Shown here in pieces: positions 39,687 through 49,311 of a stretch of DNA of 64,000 bases; the stretch's first letter is position 1; each line of letters starts with the position of its first letter. Made by a program: the position numbers and the translations under genes. Origin of the DNA: Prauserella shujinwangii (GTDB lineage Bacteria; Actinomycetota; Actinomycetes; Mycobacteriales; Pseudonocardiaceae); the NCBI RefSeq assembly GCF_003001955.1, contig NZ_PVNH01000001.1, forward strand, positions 372,001 to 436,000. The letters are read 5' to 3'. Below the pieces are notes generated by a model, which was not told where the DNA came from, ran no database searches, and saw only the letters and a list, made by a program, of their open reading frames with translations.

Positions 39687-39738
39687 GCCCTCGTGAGTGG
39701 GAAACGTTGTTCTAACCACGTTTCCCACTCACGAGGGC
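39687..39738. terminator. Palindromic terminator between fadA6 and ipdC
   Basis: Perfect 20-base arms (39687-39706, 39719-39738) with the loop TTGTTCTAACCA. The right arm codes for the last residues of ipdC, whose TAG lies in the loop. The inner 14 stem bases and the loop are identical to the hairpin at 48073. Confidence 0.8.
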
Positions 39739-40779
39739 AGGCAGGCGGGCCAGGATCCCGGTGGCGTCGGCGACGATACCGTCCACCAGCTCGGCCACGC
39801 TCGGCACGTCGTCCAGCAGTCCCACCACCTGCCCGGACGCCAGCACGCCCGCCGAGGTGTCGCCCTCGACCAGCCCGGCGCGCAGCAGCATCGGCGTGTT
39901 GGCGGCCATCACGATCTGCGCCCACGACCGCTCGTGCCGCAGCGCCAGGCCCTCGCGCACCAGCGCGCGCCACGACACCCCGGTGAGCCTGCGGAACCGC
40001 ACCGCGTTGGCCACCGCCCTGGCCAGGCCCGCCACGCGGCCCGACCGTTCCAGCGAGTCCACCAGCTCGGTCCGCAGCACACGGTGCGGCAGGCCGTCCA
40101 CCTTCCGCGTCACGACGGTGTCGCCCGGACCGCGTTCCAGGTAGGCCCGCTTCACCGCGTCCGGGACCGTGCTCTCGCGCGTCAGCAGGAACCGGGTGCC
40201 CATCGCCACCCCGGCCGCCCCGTACGCGAGCGCCGCGGCGAGGCCTCTGCCGTCGAAGAACCCGCCCGCCGCGACCACGGGGATGTCCACGGCGTCCAGC
40301 ACCGACGGCAGCAGCAGGGTCGTCGCGACCCCGCCGGTGTGCCCGCCGCCCTCGCCGCCCTGCACGATCACCGCGTCCGCGCCCCAGCCGGCGACCTTCT
40401 CGGCATGCCGGGCGGCGCCCACCGACGGCATGACCACCACCCCGGCGTCCTTCAGCCGCGCGATCATGTCCCGGCGTGGGGCGAGCGCGAACGACGCCAC
40501 CCGCACGCCCTCGCGGATCAGCAGGTCCACCCGGCGGTCGGCGTCCTCGGCGTCGGCCCGCAGGTTCACCCCGAACGGGCGGTCGGTGCGTTCCTTGACG
40601 TCCCGCACCGCGGCGGCGAGCTCGTCGAACGTCATCGTGGCCGACGCGAGGACGCCCAGCGCGCCCGCCTCGGCGGTCGCCGACACCAGCCGCGGCCCCG
40701 CGACCCAGCCCATCCCGGTCTGCACCACCGGATGCCGGACCCCGGTCAGCTCCGTCAGCGGGGTGCGCAGCGCGGTCAC
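39712..40779 (-). CDS. ipdC: FMN-dependent HIP-pathway enzyme IpdC
   Basis: 355 residues, nitronate monooxygenase/2-nitropropane dioxygenase TIM barrel: HPVVQTGMGWVAGPRLVSA, VIVQGGEGGGHTGG (FMN phosphate loop), PVVAAGGFFDGRGLAAALAY and GTRFLLTRES. Place after ipdB, with GTGA overlap, matches mycobacterial ipdC, needed to process the CoA thioester before ring-D opening. The C-terminus PALVSGKRG and the TAG are supplied by the terminator hairpin, an odd gene end. Confidence 0.9.
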   Translation of the reverse strand: MTALRTPLTELTGVRHPVVQTGMGWVAGPRLVSATAEAGALGVLASATMTFDELAAAVRDVKERTDRPFGVNLRADAEDADRRVDLLIREGVRVASFALAPRRDMIARLKDAGVVVMPSVGAARHAEKVAGWGADAVIVQGGEGGGHTGGVATTLLLPSVLDAVDIPVVAAGGFFDGRGLAAALAYGAAGVAMGTRFLLTRESTVPDAVKRAYLERGPGDTVVTRKVDGLPHRVLRTELVDSLERSGRVAGLARAVANAVRFRRLTGVSWRALVREGLALRHERSWAQIVMAANTPMLLRAGLVEGDTSAGVLASGQVVGLLDDVPSVAELVDGIVADATGILARLPALVSGKRG

Positions 40780-41525
40780 GAGGGCACTTCCCTCTCCCGC
40801 AGTGCCTTCGGGTCGAGGACCTCCCGCAGCAGCCGCAGCTCCTCCGCGGTGGGCGGGCGGGTCTCGGTGGTTCCCGTCGTGTCGAGCGGGAACCCGGTGC
40901 TCTCCTCGACCTCGGCGACGGTCACGCCCGGGTGCACCGACCGCAGCCGGGGCGCGTGGCCGGGGCCGCCGAAGTCGAGCACGCCGAGGTTGGTCACCAC
41001 GCGGTGCACGTCGTGGAACCGCGCGCCCACCTGCCGGGCGCGGGCGAAGCCCACCCCGGACACCACGTCGACGTGCTCCACGAACACCCGCCTGCCGTGC
41101 CGGGGCACCCAGTAGCTCGTGCGGTGGTTGACGGTGTTGCCCGGGCCGCCCCGGACGCCGAGCAGCTGCTTGGCCGGCCGGGCGTGGTCGCCGATCGCGG
41201 AGATGTTCTGGTTGCCGTGCCGGTCCAGCTGGTTGGCGCCCATCACCACGTGCCGCCGCCCCCTCGGCACCACCGTCTCCAGGACGGCCCGGAACGGCTG
41301 CCAGCCCTCGACCACCGGCTCGTCCGCCGCGCCGAGGCCGGGCGTGTTGGCCAGCAGGCAGGCTTCCCCGTCGGAGAGCAGCAGGCCGGGCTCGAAGGTC
41401 AGCCGGGCGAGCCGGGCCCCGAGCGAGGGCAGCAGCCCCATCGGGCTGGCCACGATCTCGCCGTCGCCGCGGAACAGTTCCGCGCACGCCACCGCGCACA
41501 CCTCGGCCCTGGTCGCCTCGCTCAC
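40776..41525 (-). CDS. ipdB: COCHEA-CoA hydrolase subunit IpdB
   Basis: 249 residues, CoA-transferase family I beta-type fold (SPMGLLPSLGARLARLTFEP, GGPGNTVNHRTSYWVP, VTNLGVLDF). IpdA-IpdB is a heterotetramer that opens the last ring (ring C) hydrolytically. GTG 41525 overlaps the stop of the repeat-encoded frame, and its stop overlaps ipdC. No strong ribosome site is seen before the GTG (only GGGTGGGGG), so translation may depend on coupling. Confidence 0.92.
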   Translation of the reverse strand: MSEATRAEVCAVACAELFRGDGEIVASPMGLLPSLGARLARLTFEPGLLLSDGEACLLANTPGLGAADEPVVEGWQPFRAVLETVVPRGRRHVVMGANQLDRHGNQNISAIGDHARPAKQLLGVRGGPGNTVNHRTSYWVPRHGRRVFVEHVDVVSGVGFARARQVGARFHDVHRVVTNLGVLDFGGPGHAPRLRSVHPGVTVAEVEESTGFPLDTTGTTETRPPTAEELRLLREVLDPKALREREVPS

Positions 41526-41917
41526 GCCCGCTCACCCCCACCCCGGGTGGCTCCCCAATGTGGCATTGGGTGCGCTGAACGCACCGAACGCCACATTGGG
41601 TGCGCGGGATGCACCGGGTGCCGCATTGGGTGCGCGGGACGTACCGAACGCCGCATTGGGTGCGTGGGATGCACCGGGTGCCGCATTGGGTGCGCGGGAC
41701 GTACCGAACGCCGCATTGGGTGCGTGGGATGCACCGGGTGCCGCATTGGGTGCGCGGGACGTACCGAACGCCGCATTGGGTGCGTGGGATGCACCGGGTG
41801 CCGCATTGGGTGCGCGGGACGTACCGAACGCCACATTGGGTGCGTGGGATGCACCGAACGCCACATTGGGTGCGCGGGACGCACCCAAAGCCACAGTGGG
41901 GACATCGCCGTCCTCAT
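41522..41917 (-). CDS. Repeat-encoded open frame bridging ipdA and ipdB (doubtful gene)
   Basis: 131-codon frame from ATG 41917, which overlaps the ipdA stop (ATGA), to TGA 41522-41524, which overlaps the ipdB GTG (GTGA). After MRTAMSPLWLWVRPA it alternates the decapeptides HPMRRSVRPA and HPMRHPVHPT and ends GATRGGGERA. Same design as the frame between chsH1 and ltp2, although the DNA repeats run in the opposite sense relative to transcription. The repeat lacks stops in other frames too, so protein production needs proof. Confidence 0.3.
   Translation of the reverse strand: MRTAMSPLWLWVRPAHPMWRSVHPTHPMWRSVRPAHPMRHPVHPTHPMRRSVRPAHPMRHPVHPTHPMRRSVRPAHPMRHPVHPTHPMRRSVRPAHPMRHPVHPAHPMWRSVRSAHPMPHWGATRGGGERA
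41555..41901. repeat. 30/60-bp tandem-repeat array between ipdA and ipdB
   Basis: About eleven 30-bp units with core GCCGCATTGGGTGCG; two unit types alternate (linker CGGGACGTACCGAAC and linker TGGGATGCACCGGGT), giving a near-perfect 60-bp repeat at about 41630-41830. Edge units carry CCACATTGGG instead of CCGCATTGGG. On the plus strand the core matches the array at 14779-15150. There are no unique spacers. It fills the whole 388-base gap. Confidence 0.9.
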
Positions 41918-42777
41918 ACCGCCTCCTCGGCGAACTTGCGGACCTCCGCCTGGTAGTGCGCCTCGTCGCCGGACAGGAACCGGTCCACGAAGGACGGCCA
42001 CGCGTCGGGGTCCTTCGCGGCCGCCGCGTAGTGCCGCTGGAATCGCTCGTCGCGGCCGTAGTCGGGCGCCGCCGTCGTGAAGTGCGCCCCACCCGGCGTC
42101 TCGACCACGCCGTCGACGCAGCCGCGGTGCAGCAGCAGGCTCTGCACGGGCCCCTCCCTGGTCAGGTCGGCGGTGTCCACGATCCGCTCCGCCGACACGA
42201 AACAGCGGTCGGCGGCCAGCGCGAACACGTCGTCGAAGTACGGGTCCGGCCCGAGGTACTGCGCGTTGCCCCGTGCGTCGGCGCGGTGGAGGTGCACCAG
42301 CGCCGCGTCCAGCCGCAGCGCGGGCACCGCGAGCAGCTCCTCGCCGTCGGCGTAGGGGGAGCGCACCGTCCGCAGGCCCGGGTTGAGCTCGGTGACCGCG
42401 GAGCCGAGCCCGGCGCGCGTCGGCAGGAACGGCAGCCGTTTGGCCGCCGCCGACAGCGCCGTGCCCAGCACCCCCTCGTCGTACTCGGTCACCTCGATCG
42501 ACCCGGCCTCCCGGACGCGGCCGAACCACGGGTCGTACGGGATCGAGTCGAGTGTGACGAAGCCGAACACGAGCCTGCGGATCCGGCCCGCCGAGGCCAG
42601 CAGGCCGACGTCGGGGCCGCCGTAGGACACCACCGTCAGGTCGGTCAGCGACGAGCGCAGGATCGCCCGCACCAGCGCCATCGGCTTGCGGCGCGAGCCC
42701 CAGCCGCCGATCCCGATCGTCATGCCGTCGGAGAGCTCGGCGACCACCTCGTCCGCGGTCATCCGCTTGTCGGCCAT
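41914..42777 (-). CDS. ipdA: COCHEA-CoA hydrolase subunit IpdA
   Basis: 287 residues, CoA-transferase family I alpha-type fold: MTADEVVAELSDGMTIGIGG followed by WGSRRKPMALVRAILRS, VTEYDEGVLGTALSAAAKRLPFLP and DARGNAQYLGPDPYF. Together with IpdB it hydrolyses ring C. ATG 42777 is chosen because AAGGA lies five bases before it; GTG 42780 overlaps the echA20 stop. In related genomes ipdA and ipdB are adjacent; here an array separates them. Confidence 0.92.
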   Translation of the reverse strand: MADKRMTADEVVAELSDGMTIGIGGWGSRRKPMALVRAILRSSLTDLTVVSYGGPDVGLLASAGRIRRLVFGFVTLDSIPYDPWFGRVREAGSIEVTEYDEGVLGTALSAAAKRLPFLPTRAGLGSAVTELNPGLRTVRSPYADGEELLAVPALRLDAALVHLHRADARGNAQYLGPDPYFDDVFALAADRCFVSAERIVDTADLTREGPVQSLLLHRGCVDGVVETPGGAHFTTAAPDYGRDERFQRHYAAAAKDPDAWPSFVDRFLSGDEAHYQAEVRKFAEEAV

Positions 42778-43526
42778 CACTGTCCTTTGCCGTCGAGGAA
42801 CTGCTGCCGGGCGCCGTCGGAGACGCCCGCGAGGTTGAGCTCGAAGGTGAACCCCTGCTCGAAGCGGTAGCTGCGGTGCACCGGCTGCACGTCGATGCCG
42901 TTGATGGCCTGCTTGGCCGCCCGGATGACCCGGGTGTCCTTCGCGGCGATCACGCGCGCCACCTCAAGCGCGGCACCGTCCAGTTCGGACGGGGGCACCA
43001 CGCGGTACACGGAACCGTGGTGGTGCAGCTGGTGCGCGTCGACGGTGCCCGCCGTGTAGTACAGCACGCGCATCAGGTGCTGGGGTACGAGCCGGGCCAG
43101 GTGGGTGGCCGCGCCGAGCGCGCCACGGTCCACTTCGGGCAGTGCGAACGTCGCGTCGTCGGCCGCCACCACCACGTCCGCGTTGCCGACGAGCCCGATG
43201 CCGCCGCCGAGGCAGAAGCCGTGCACGGCCGCCACCACGGGCACCGCGCAGTCGTACACCGCCGCGAACGCCGCCGCGCAGCCCTGGTTGGCCCCGATCA
43301 GCGCGCCGTAGCCGGGGTCGGCCTGGATCTCCTTGATGTCCACGCCCGCGTTGAAGCCGCGGCCCTCGGCGCGCAGCACGACGACGTGGCTGTCCGGGTT
43401 CTCGCCCGCGGCCGTGATCGCGCGCGCCAGGTCGAACCAGCCGCGCACGGTCAGCGCGTTCACCGGCGGGGCGTCCACGGTCACGACGGTCACGCCCGGT
43501 TCCGGGTGCGTGGTGGTGATGGCCAT
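42777..43526 (-). CDS. echA20: Ring-opening crotonase EchA20
   Basis: 249 residues, crotonase fold: FNAGVDIKEIQADPGYGALI, HGFCLGGGIGLVGNADVVVA, FALPEVDRGALGAATHLARL. The NAGVDIKE and GNADVVVA motifs and place before ipdAB fit EchA20, which hydrolyses the D ring of HIEC-CoA. First gene of echA20-ipdA-ipdB-ipdC, divergent from the SDR pair across a region with a degraded KstR2 site. Confidence 0.9.
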   Translation of the reverse strand: MAITTTHPEPGVTVVTVDAPPVNALTVRGWFDLARAITAAGENPDSHVVVLRAEGRGFNAGVDIKEIQADPGYGALIGANQGCAAAFAAVYDCAVPVVAAVHGFCLGGGIGLVGNADVVVAADDATFALPEVDRGALGAATHLARLVPQHLMRVLYYTAGTVDAHQLHHHGSVYRVVPPSELDGAALEVARVIAAKDTRVIRAAKQAINGIDVQPVHRSYRFEQGFTFELNLAGVSDGARQQFLDGKGQ

Positions 43527-43572
43527 GCGCGCGTCCCTTCCGCGTGCCGGGGGTAGAACGGGTTACAAACCT

Positions 43573-43586
43573 AGCACTTGCTTGGT
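43573..43586. promoter_or_regulatory. Degraded KstR2 half-operator
   Basis: AGCACTTGCTTGGT keeps the right half CTTGnT of AnCAAGnnCTTGnT but has CACT instead of CAAG on the left. It overlaps a TAGGTT (-10-like, 43586-43591) six bases before the GTG at 43598. Its likeness to the 35895 site continues into GGTAGG. Confidence 0.5.
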
Positions 43587-43597
43587 AGGTTGGCGAG

Positions 43598-44395
43598 GTG
43601 ACTGATGCCGAGATGCGCGGCGGGTTCGGGCTCGACGGTGCCGTGGTGCTGGTCACCGGCGGCGTCCGGGGCGTGGGAGCGGGCATCACCCGGGCGTTCC
43701 TGCGCGCCGGCGCCACGGTGGTGACGTGCGCGCGGCGGCCACCGGACGACCCGGTCGCGGCGGCGGGCCGCACCGCCGAGTTCACGGCGTGCGACGTGCG
43801 CGAGACCACCGAGGCCGAGCGGCTGGTGGGGGAGACCGCGGCGCGGCACGGCAGGCTCGACGTGCTCGTCAACAACGCCGGGGGCGCGCCCTACGCCGAG
43901 GCCGCGGCCGCCTCGCCGAACTTCCACGCCAAGGTGGTGGCCCTCAACCTGCTGGCGCCGCTGAACCTGGCGCGGTTCGCCAACGCGGTGATGCAGCACC
44001 AGGACTCCGGCGGCGCGATCGTCAACGTCGGCAGCGTCAGCGGCACGCGGCCGTCCCCGGGCACCGCCTCCTACGGCGCCGCCAAGGCCGGGCTGGCCAG
44101 CCTGACCGGGAGCCTCGCCGTCGAGTGGGCGCCCAAGGTGCGGGTCAACGCGCTGACCGTCGGGATGGTCCGCACCGAGCAGGCGCACCTGCACTACGGC
44201 GACGAGCGGGGGATCGCGGCGGTGGCCGCCACCGTGCCGCTGGGCCGCCTCGCCGAACCGGACGAGGTGGGCACGTGCGCGGTGTTCCTCGCCTCGCCGC
44301 TGGCGTCGTACGTGTCCGGTGCCGCGCTGGCCGTGCACGGCGGGGGAGAGCTGCCCGCCTTCCAGGCGGCGAGTACAGCAAGGGAGTCAACGTGA
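43598..44395 (+). CDS. SDR oxidoreductase of the KstR2 module (first of pair)
   Basis: 265 residues, SDR: VVLVTGGVRGVGAGITRAFL, LVNNAGGAPYAEA, Ser in VNVGSVSGTRP and Tyr-Lys in SYGAAKAGL. It resembles mycobacterial Rv3549c, next to echA20 there as here. GTG 43598 follows TAGGTT by six bases, suggesting a leaderless transcript. The reaction is unknown; oxidation or reduction of a ring C/D hydroxyacyl-CoA is likely from context. The stop overlaps the next SDR. Confidence 0.85.
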   Translation: MTDAEMRGGFGLDGAVVLVTGGVRGVGAGITRAFLRAGATVVTCARRPPDDPVAAAGRTAEFTACDVRETTEAERLVGETAARHGRLDVLVNNAGGAPYAEAAAASPNFHAKVVALNLLAPLNLARFANAVMQHQDSGGAIVNVGSVSGTRPSPGTASYGAAKAGLASLTGSLAVEWAPKVRVNALTVGMVRTEQAHLHYGDERGIAAVAATVPLGRLAEPDEVGTCAVFLASPLASYVSGAALAVHGGGELPAFQAASTAREST

Positions 44396-45297
44396 GCGGA
44401 ATCGTCGACGGCCGGGTCGTGATCGTCACCGGCGCCGGGCGCGGCATCGGGCGGGCACACGCACTCGCGTTCGCCCGGGAGGGTGCGCGGGTGGTGGTCA
44501 ACGACATCGGCGCCGCGCTCGACGGCAGCGGGAACTCCGGCGGGCCTGCGCAGGCCGTCGTGGCCGAGATCGAGGCCGCGGGCGGCAAGGCGGTGGCCAG
44601 CACCGACGACGTGGCCGACTGGGCCGGTGCCGAGCGGCTGGTGCGCACCGCGGTGGAGACGTTCGGCGGGCTGGACGTGCTCGTCAACAACGCCGGCTTC
44701 CTGCGCGACCGGATGCTGGTGAACCTCGCCGAGGAGGAGTGGGACGCGGTGCTGCGCGTGCACCTGAAGGGGCACTTCGCGCCGCTGCGGCACGCCGCCG
44801 CGTACTGGCGCGGCGAGGCGAAGGCGGGCCGGACTCCGGACGCCCGCGTGATCAACACCAGCTCCGGCGCCGGCCTGCTCGGCAGCGTCGGGCAGGGCAA
44901 CTACACGGCGGCCAAGGCGGGAATCGCGGGGCTGACCACGGTCGCCGCCGCCGAACTGGCCCGCTACGGCGTCACGGTGAACGCGATCGCCCCCGCCGCC
45001 CGCACCCGGATGACCGAGCGGACCTTCGCCGACGACATGGCCGCTCCCGAGGATGGGTTCGACGCGATGGCACCGGAGAACGTGTCGCCGCTCGTGGTGT
45101 GGCTCGGCAGCACCGGGTCGGCGGCCGTGACGGGCCGGGTGTTCGAGGTCGACGGCGGGCGCGTGTGCCTGATGGACGGCTGGCGGCACGGCCCCCGGCA
45201 GGACAAGGGGGCGCGCTGGCGGCCGGACGAGCTGGGCCCGGTCGTGGCGGGACTTCTCGCCGAGGCCCCGGAGCCGGAACCCGTCTACGGCGCGTGA
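44392..45297 (+). CDS. SDR of 17-beta-HSD4 type (second of pair)
   Basis: 301 residues, SDR of the multifunctional-enzyme hydroxyacyl-CoA dehydrogenase type: VVIVTGAGRGIGRAHALAFA, VVVNDIGAALDGSG (the NDIG after strand 2 is typical), LVNNAGFLRDRMLVNLAE, INTSSGAGLLGSVGQGNYTA with Lys following. Similar to mycobacterial Rv3548c. Probably an NAD-dependent 3-hydroxyacyl-CoA dehydrogenase of steroid fragments. It ends 18 bases before a palindromic terminator. Confidence 0.85.
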   Translation: MSGIVDGRVVIVTGAGRGIGRAHALAFAREGARVVVNDIGAALDGSGNSGGPAQAVVAEIEAAGGKAVASTDDVADWAGAERLVRTAVETFGGLDVLVNNAGFLRDRMLVNLAEEEWDAVLRVHLKGHFAPLRHAAAYWRGEAKAGRTPDARVINTSSGAGLLGSVGQGNYTAAKAGIAGLTTVAAAELARYGVTVNAIAPAARTRMTERTFADDMAAPEDGFDAMAPENVSPLVVWLGSTGSAAVTGRVFEVDGGRVCLMDGWRHGPRQDKGARWRPDELGPVVAGLLAEAPEPEPVYGA

Positions 45298-45315
45298 GCG
45301 CATCCCGGCCCGTCC

Positions 45316-45368
45316 GCAGTGAATGGCTCATTGCCCGCGCTCGACGCAGGCAATGAGCCATTCACTGC
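45316..45368. terminator. Palindromic terminator between the SDR pair and fadA5
   Basis: Perfect 20-base arms (45316-45335, 45349-45368), core AGTGAATGGCTCATTGCC, loop of 13. Same family as the hairpin at 53071. It lies between convergent genes. Confidence 0.75.
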
Positions 45369-45390
45369 TGGAGGCGCCCCGGGGGGCTGG

Positions 45391-46659
<1,269 letters not shown>

Positions 46660-46759
46660 TCACTTGCTCTACCAGCGGTTTCATGATCACGGGACAGGAA
46701 GTAAACACAGTTCACTTCAGCTCTTCCGTGAGTGAACGCCGTATGCTTCAATCGAGATC

Positions 46760-46773
46760 TAGAACGTGTTTCA
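46760..46773. promoter_or_regulatory. KstR box upstream of cyp125
   Basis: TAGAACGTGTTTCA is a perfect match, 45 bases upstream of the cyp125 ATG. Confidence 0.85.
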
Positions 46774-46817
46774 CGACGCTGTGCCGGCGTTCCAGTAGGT
46801 ACGGGAGGTACCTTCAC

Positions 46818-48047
46818 ATGAGCTCCTCGCTGCTGCCCACCGGCTTCGACTTCTCCGATCCCGACCTGTACGCCACCCGGCTGCCGCTGGAGGAGTTCGC
46901 GCTGCTCCGGCGGACCGCGCCGGTGTGGTGGAACCCGCAGCCGTTCAACCGAGCCGGGTTCCGCGACGAGGGCTTCTGGGTGGTCACCCGGCTCGAGGAC
47001 GTCAAGACCGTCTCGAAGGACAGCGAGGGCGTGTACTCCTCGCGGGAGAAGACGGCGATCATCCGCTTCGACGAGACGATGACCGACGAGGGCCTCGACG
47101 CCAACCGCCTCGTCCTGCTGAACATGGACGCCCCGCAGCACACCAAGCTTCGCCGGATCGTCTCCAAGGGCTTCACCCCGAGGGCGATCGGCAGGCTGGA
47201 GGAGACGCTGCGCGACCGCGCGCAGGCCATCGTGCGCGAGGCCAAGAAGAAGGGCTCCGGCGACTTCGTCACCGACGTCGCGTGCGAGCTGCCGCTGCAG
47301 GCGATCGCCGAGCTGATCGGCATCCCGCAGGAGGACCGCGGCAAGATCTTCGACTGGTCCAACCAGATGATCGGCTACGACGACCCGGAGTACGACGTCG
47401 AGCCGATCGCCGCGTCGGCCGAGCTCGTCGGCTACGCCTGGAACATGGCCGAGCAGCGCCGTCAGTGTCCCATGGACGACATCGTCACCAAGCTGATCCA
47501 TGCCGATGTGGACGGTGAGTCGCTGACGTCCGACGAGTTCGGGTTCTTCGTGATCCTGCTCGCCGTGGCGGGCAACGAGACCACCCGCAACGCCATCACG
47601 CACGGCATGAAGGCCTTCCTCGACCACCCCGGCCAGTGGGAGCTGTTCAAGGAGCAGCGGCCGAAGACCGCGCCGGACGAGATCGTGCGCTGGGCGACGC
47701 CGGTGGTGGCCTTCCAGCGCACCGCGAAGGCCGACACCGAGCTCGGCGGACAGCACATCCGCCAGGGCGACCGGGTGGCGATGTTCTACAGCTCGGCCAA
47801 CTTCGACCCCGAGGTGTTCGACGAGCCGGAGAAGTTCGACATCCTGCGTGACCCCAACCCGCACGTCGGCTTCGGCGGCACCGGTTCGCACTACTGCATC
47901 GGCGCCAACCTCGCCCGGCTCGAGATCGACCTCATCTTCAACGCGATCGCCGACGAGATGCCGAACATCCGGCAGGTGAGTGAGCCGGAGCGACTGCGCT
48001 CGGGCTGGCTCAACGGCATCAAGCACTACCAGGTCGCCTACGAGTAG
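46818..48047 (+). CDS. cyp125: Steroid C26-monooxygenase CYP125
   Basis: 409 residues, cytochrome P450. I-helix oxygen motif LLAVAGNETTRNAITHG, K-helix ExxR in DEIVRWATPV, haem loop GFGGTGSHYCIGANLARLE with Cys360 as ligand. It oxidises the terminal C26/27 methyl of cholestenone to the acid, starting side-chain breakdown. ATG 46818 has GGGAGG upstream. Codon use is more AAG/GAG-balanced than in neighbours but still high GC. Divergent from fadA5, as in Mycobacterium. Confidence 0.95.
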   Translation: MSSSLLPTGFDFSDPDLYATRLPLEEFALLRRTAPVWWNPQPFNRAGFRDEGFWVVTRLEDVKTVSKDSEGVYSSREKTAIIRFDETMTDEGLDANRLVLLNMDAPQHTKLRRIVSKGFTPRAIGRLEETLRDRAQAIVREAKKKGSGDFVTDVACELPLQAIAELIGIPQEDRGKIFDWSNQMIGYDDPEYDVEPIAASAELVGYAWNMAEQRRQCPMDDIVTKLIHADVDGESLTSDEFGFFVILLAVAGNETTRNAITHGMKAFLDHPGQWELFKEQRPKTAPDEIVRWATPVVAFQRTAKADTELGGQHIRQGDRVAMFYSSANFDPEVFDEPEKFDILRDPNPHVGFGGTGSHYCIGANLARLEIDLIFNAIADEMPNIRQVSEPERLRSGWLNGIKHYQVAYE

Positions 48048-48072
48048 CCGGTGCGGACAGGGTAGGCAGACG

Positions 48073-48135
48073 CAGCGTGGTCGTGAGTGGGAAACGTTGT
48101 TCTAACCACGTTTCCCACTCACGACCACGGCGCTG
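48073..48135. terminator. Palindromic terminator between cyp125 and ltp3
   Basis: Perfect 21-base arms (48076-48096, 48109-48129) and loop TTGTTCTAACCA, extended by CAGCG/CGCTG with one bulged G. Inner stem and loop equal those at 39687; the outer stem bases differ on both sides in a compensated way. Confidence 0.82.
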
Positions 48136-48144
48136 TCTGGTTCG

Positions 48145-49305
48145 TCAGGGCTTGTCAGCTCCCACCAGCCACATCGCGAAGAACTGCGAGCCGCCGCCGT
48201 AGGCGTGGCCGAGTGCCGTGCGCGCGCCGTCCACCTGGTAGTCCCCGGCGCGGCCCATCACCTGCTTGGCGGCCTCGGAGAAGCGCAGCATGCCCGAGGC
48301 GCCGATCGGGTTGGACGACAGCACGCCGCCCGACGGGTTCACGGGCAGCCTGCCGCCGAGCGCGGTCTCGCCGGACTCGGTCACCTTCCAGCCCTCGCCC
48401 TCGGGCGCGAAGCCGAGGTTCTCCAACCACATCGGCTCGAACCAGGAGAACGGCACGTAGATCTCGGCGACGTCCACTTCGGACATCGGGTCCGTGATGC
48501 CGGCGTCCCGCCACAGCGCCGCCGCGGCGTCCCGGCCCGCCTGGGGGTTCACCTGGTCCCGCCCGGCGAACGTGGTGGGCTCGGTGCGCATCGCGGTGGC
48601 GTGCAGCCACGCCGCCCCGCCGGGCACCGCGTCGCCCGCGGCCTCGTCGCCCAGCACCATCGCGCAGGCGCCGTCGGAGGAGGGGCACGTCTCGTCGTAG
48701 CGGATCGGGTCCCACAGCATCTGCGACGCCTGCACCGACTCCACCGTGATGTCGGGCTGCCGCAGGTGCGCGTACGGGTTGAGCGCGCCGTTGCGCCGGT
48801 CCTTCGCCGCCACGATCGCCCCGACGTGCGTCGGCGCCCCGGACCGACGGATGTAGGAGCGGACGTGCGGGGCGAAGTACCCGCCCGCGCCCGCGCCCAC
48901 CGGCATCTGGAACGGCGGCAGGATCGACAGCGCCCACATCGCGTTGGACTCGGACTGCTTCTCGTACGCGACGGTCAGCACGCGCCGGTGCACCCCCGCC
49001 TGGATGAGGGTCGCGGCCACCAGGGCCGTCGAGCCGCCGACCGAGCCCGCCGTGTGCACGCGCAGCAGCGGCTTGCCCGTCGCGCCGAGCGCGTCCGCGA
49101 GGAACAGCTCGGGCATCATCACGCCCTCGAACATGTCGGGCGCCTTGCCGAGCACGACGGCGTCGATGTCCGGCCAGTCGACCTGCGCGTCCTCCAGCGC
49201 CCGGTCGACCGCCTCCCGGATCAGCCCGGGCATCGACACGTCGGTGCGCTTGGCGCGGTGGTGGGTCTGCCCGGTGCCGAGCACGGCGGTGAGCTGTTTG
49301 GCCAT
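48145..49305 (-). CDS. ltp3: Thiolase-like lipid-transfer protein Ltp3
   Basis: 386 residues, thiolase fold: VVLGKAPDMFEGVMMPELF, VHTAGSVGGSTALVAATLIQ (Ser replaces the thiolase Cys), VNPSGGVLSSNPIGASGML and ALGHAYGGGSQFFAM. With ltp4 and the DUF35 gene it forms the set that, in Rhodococcus, is needed for C24-branched (plant) sterol side chains, as aldol-lyase. ATG 49305 lies six bases after the ltp4 stop. Confidence 0.85.
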   Translation of the reverse strand: MAKQLTAVLGTGQTHHRAKRTDVSMPGLIREAVDRALEDAQVDWPDIDAVVLGKAPDMFEGVMMPELFLADALGATGKPLLRVHTAGSVGGSTALVAATLIQAGVHRRVLTVAYEKQSESNAMWALSILPPFQMPVGAGAGGYFAPHVRSYIRRSGAPTHVGAIVAAKDRRNGALNPYAHLRQPDITVESVQASQMLWDPIRYDETCPSSDGACAMVLGDEAAGDAVPGGAAWLHATAMRTEPTTFAGRDQVNPQAGRDAAAALWRDAGITDPMSEVDVAEIYVPFSWFEPMWLENLGFAPEGEGWKVTESGETALGGRLPVNPSGGVLSSNPIGASGMLRFSEAAKQVMGRAGDYQVDGARTALGHAYGGGSQFFAMWLVGADKP

Positions 49306-49311
49306 CTCGTT

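Noticed and set aside
41555-41901. CRISPR array or phage attachment region
   Set aside because: No unique spacers, no integrase, no tRNA gene.
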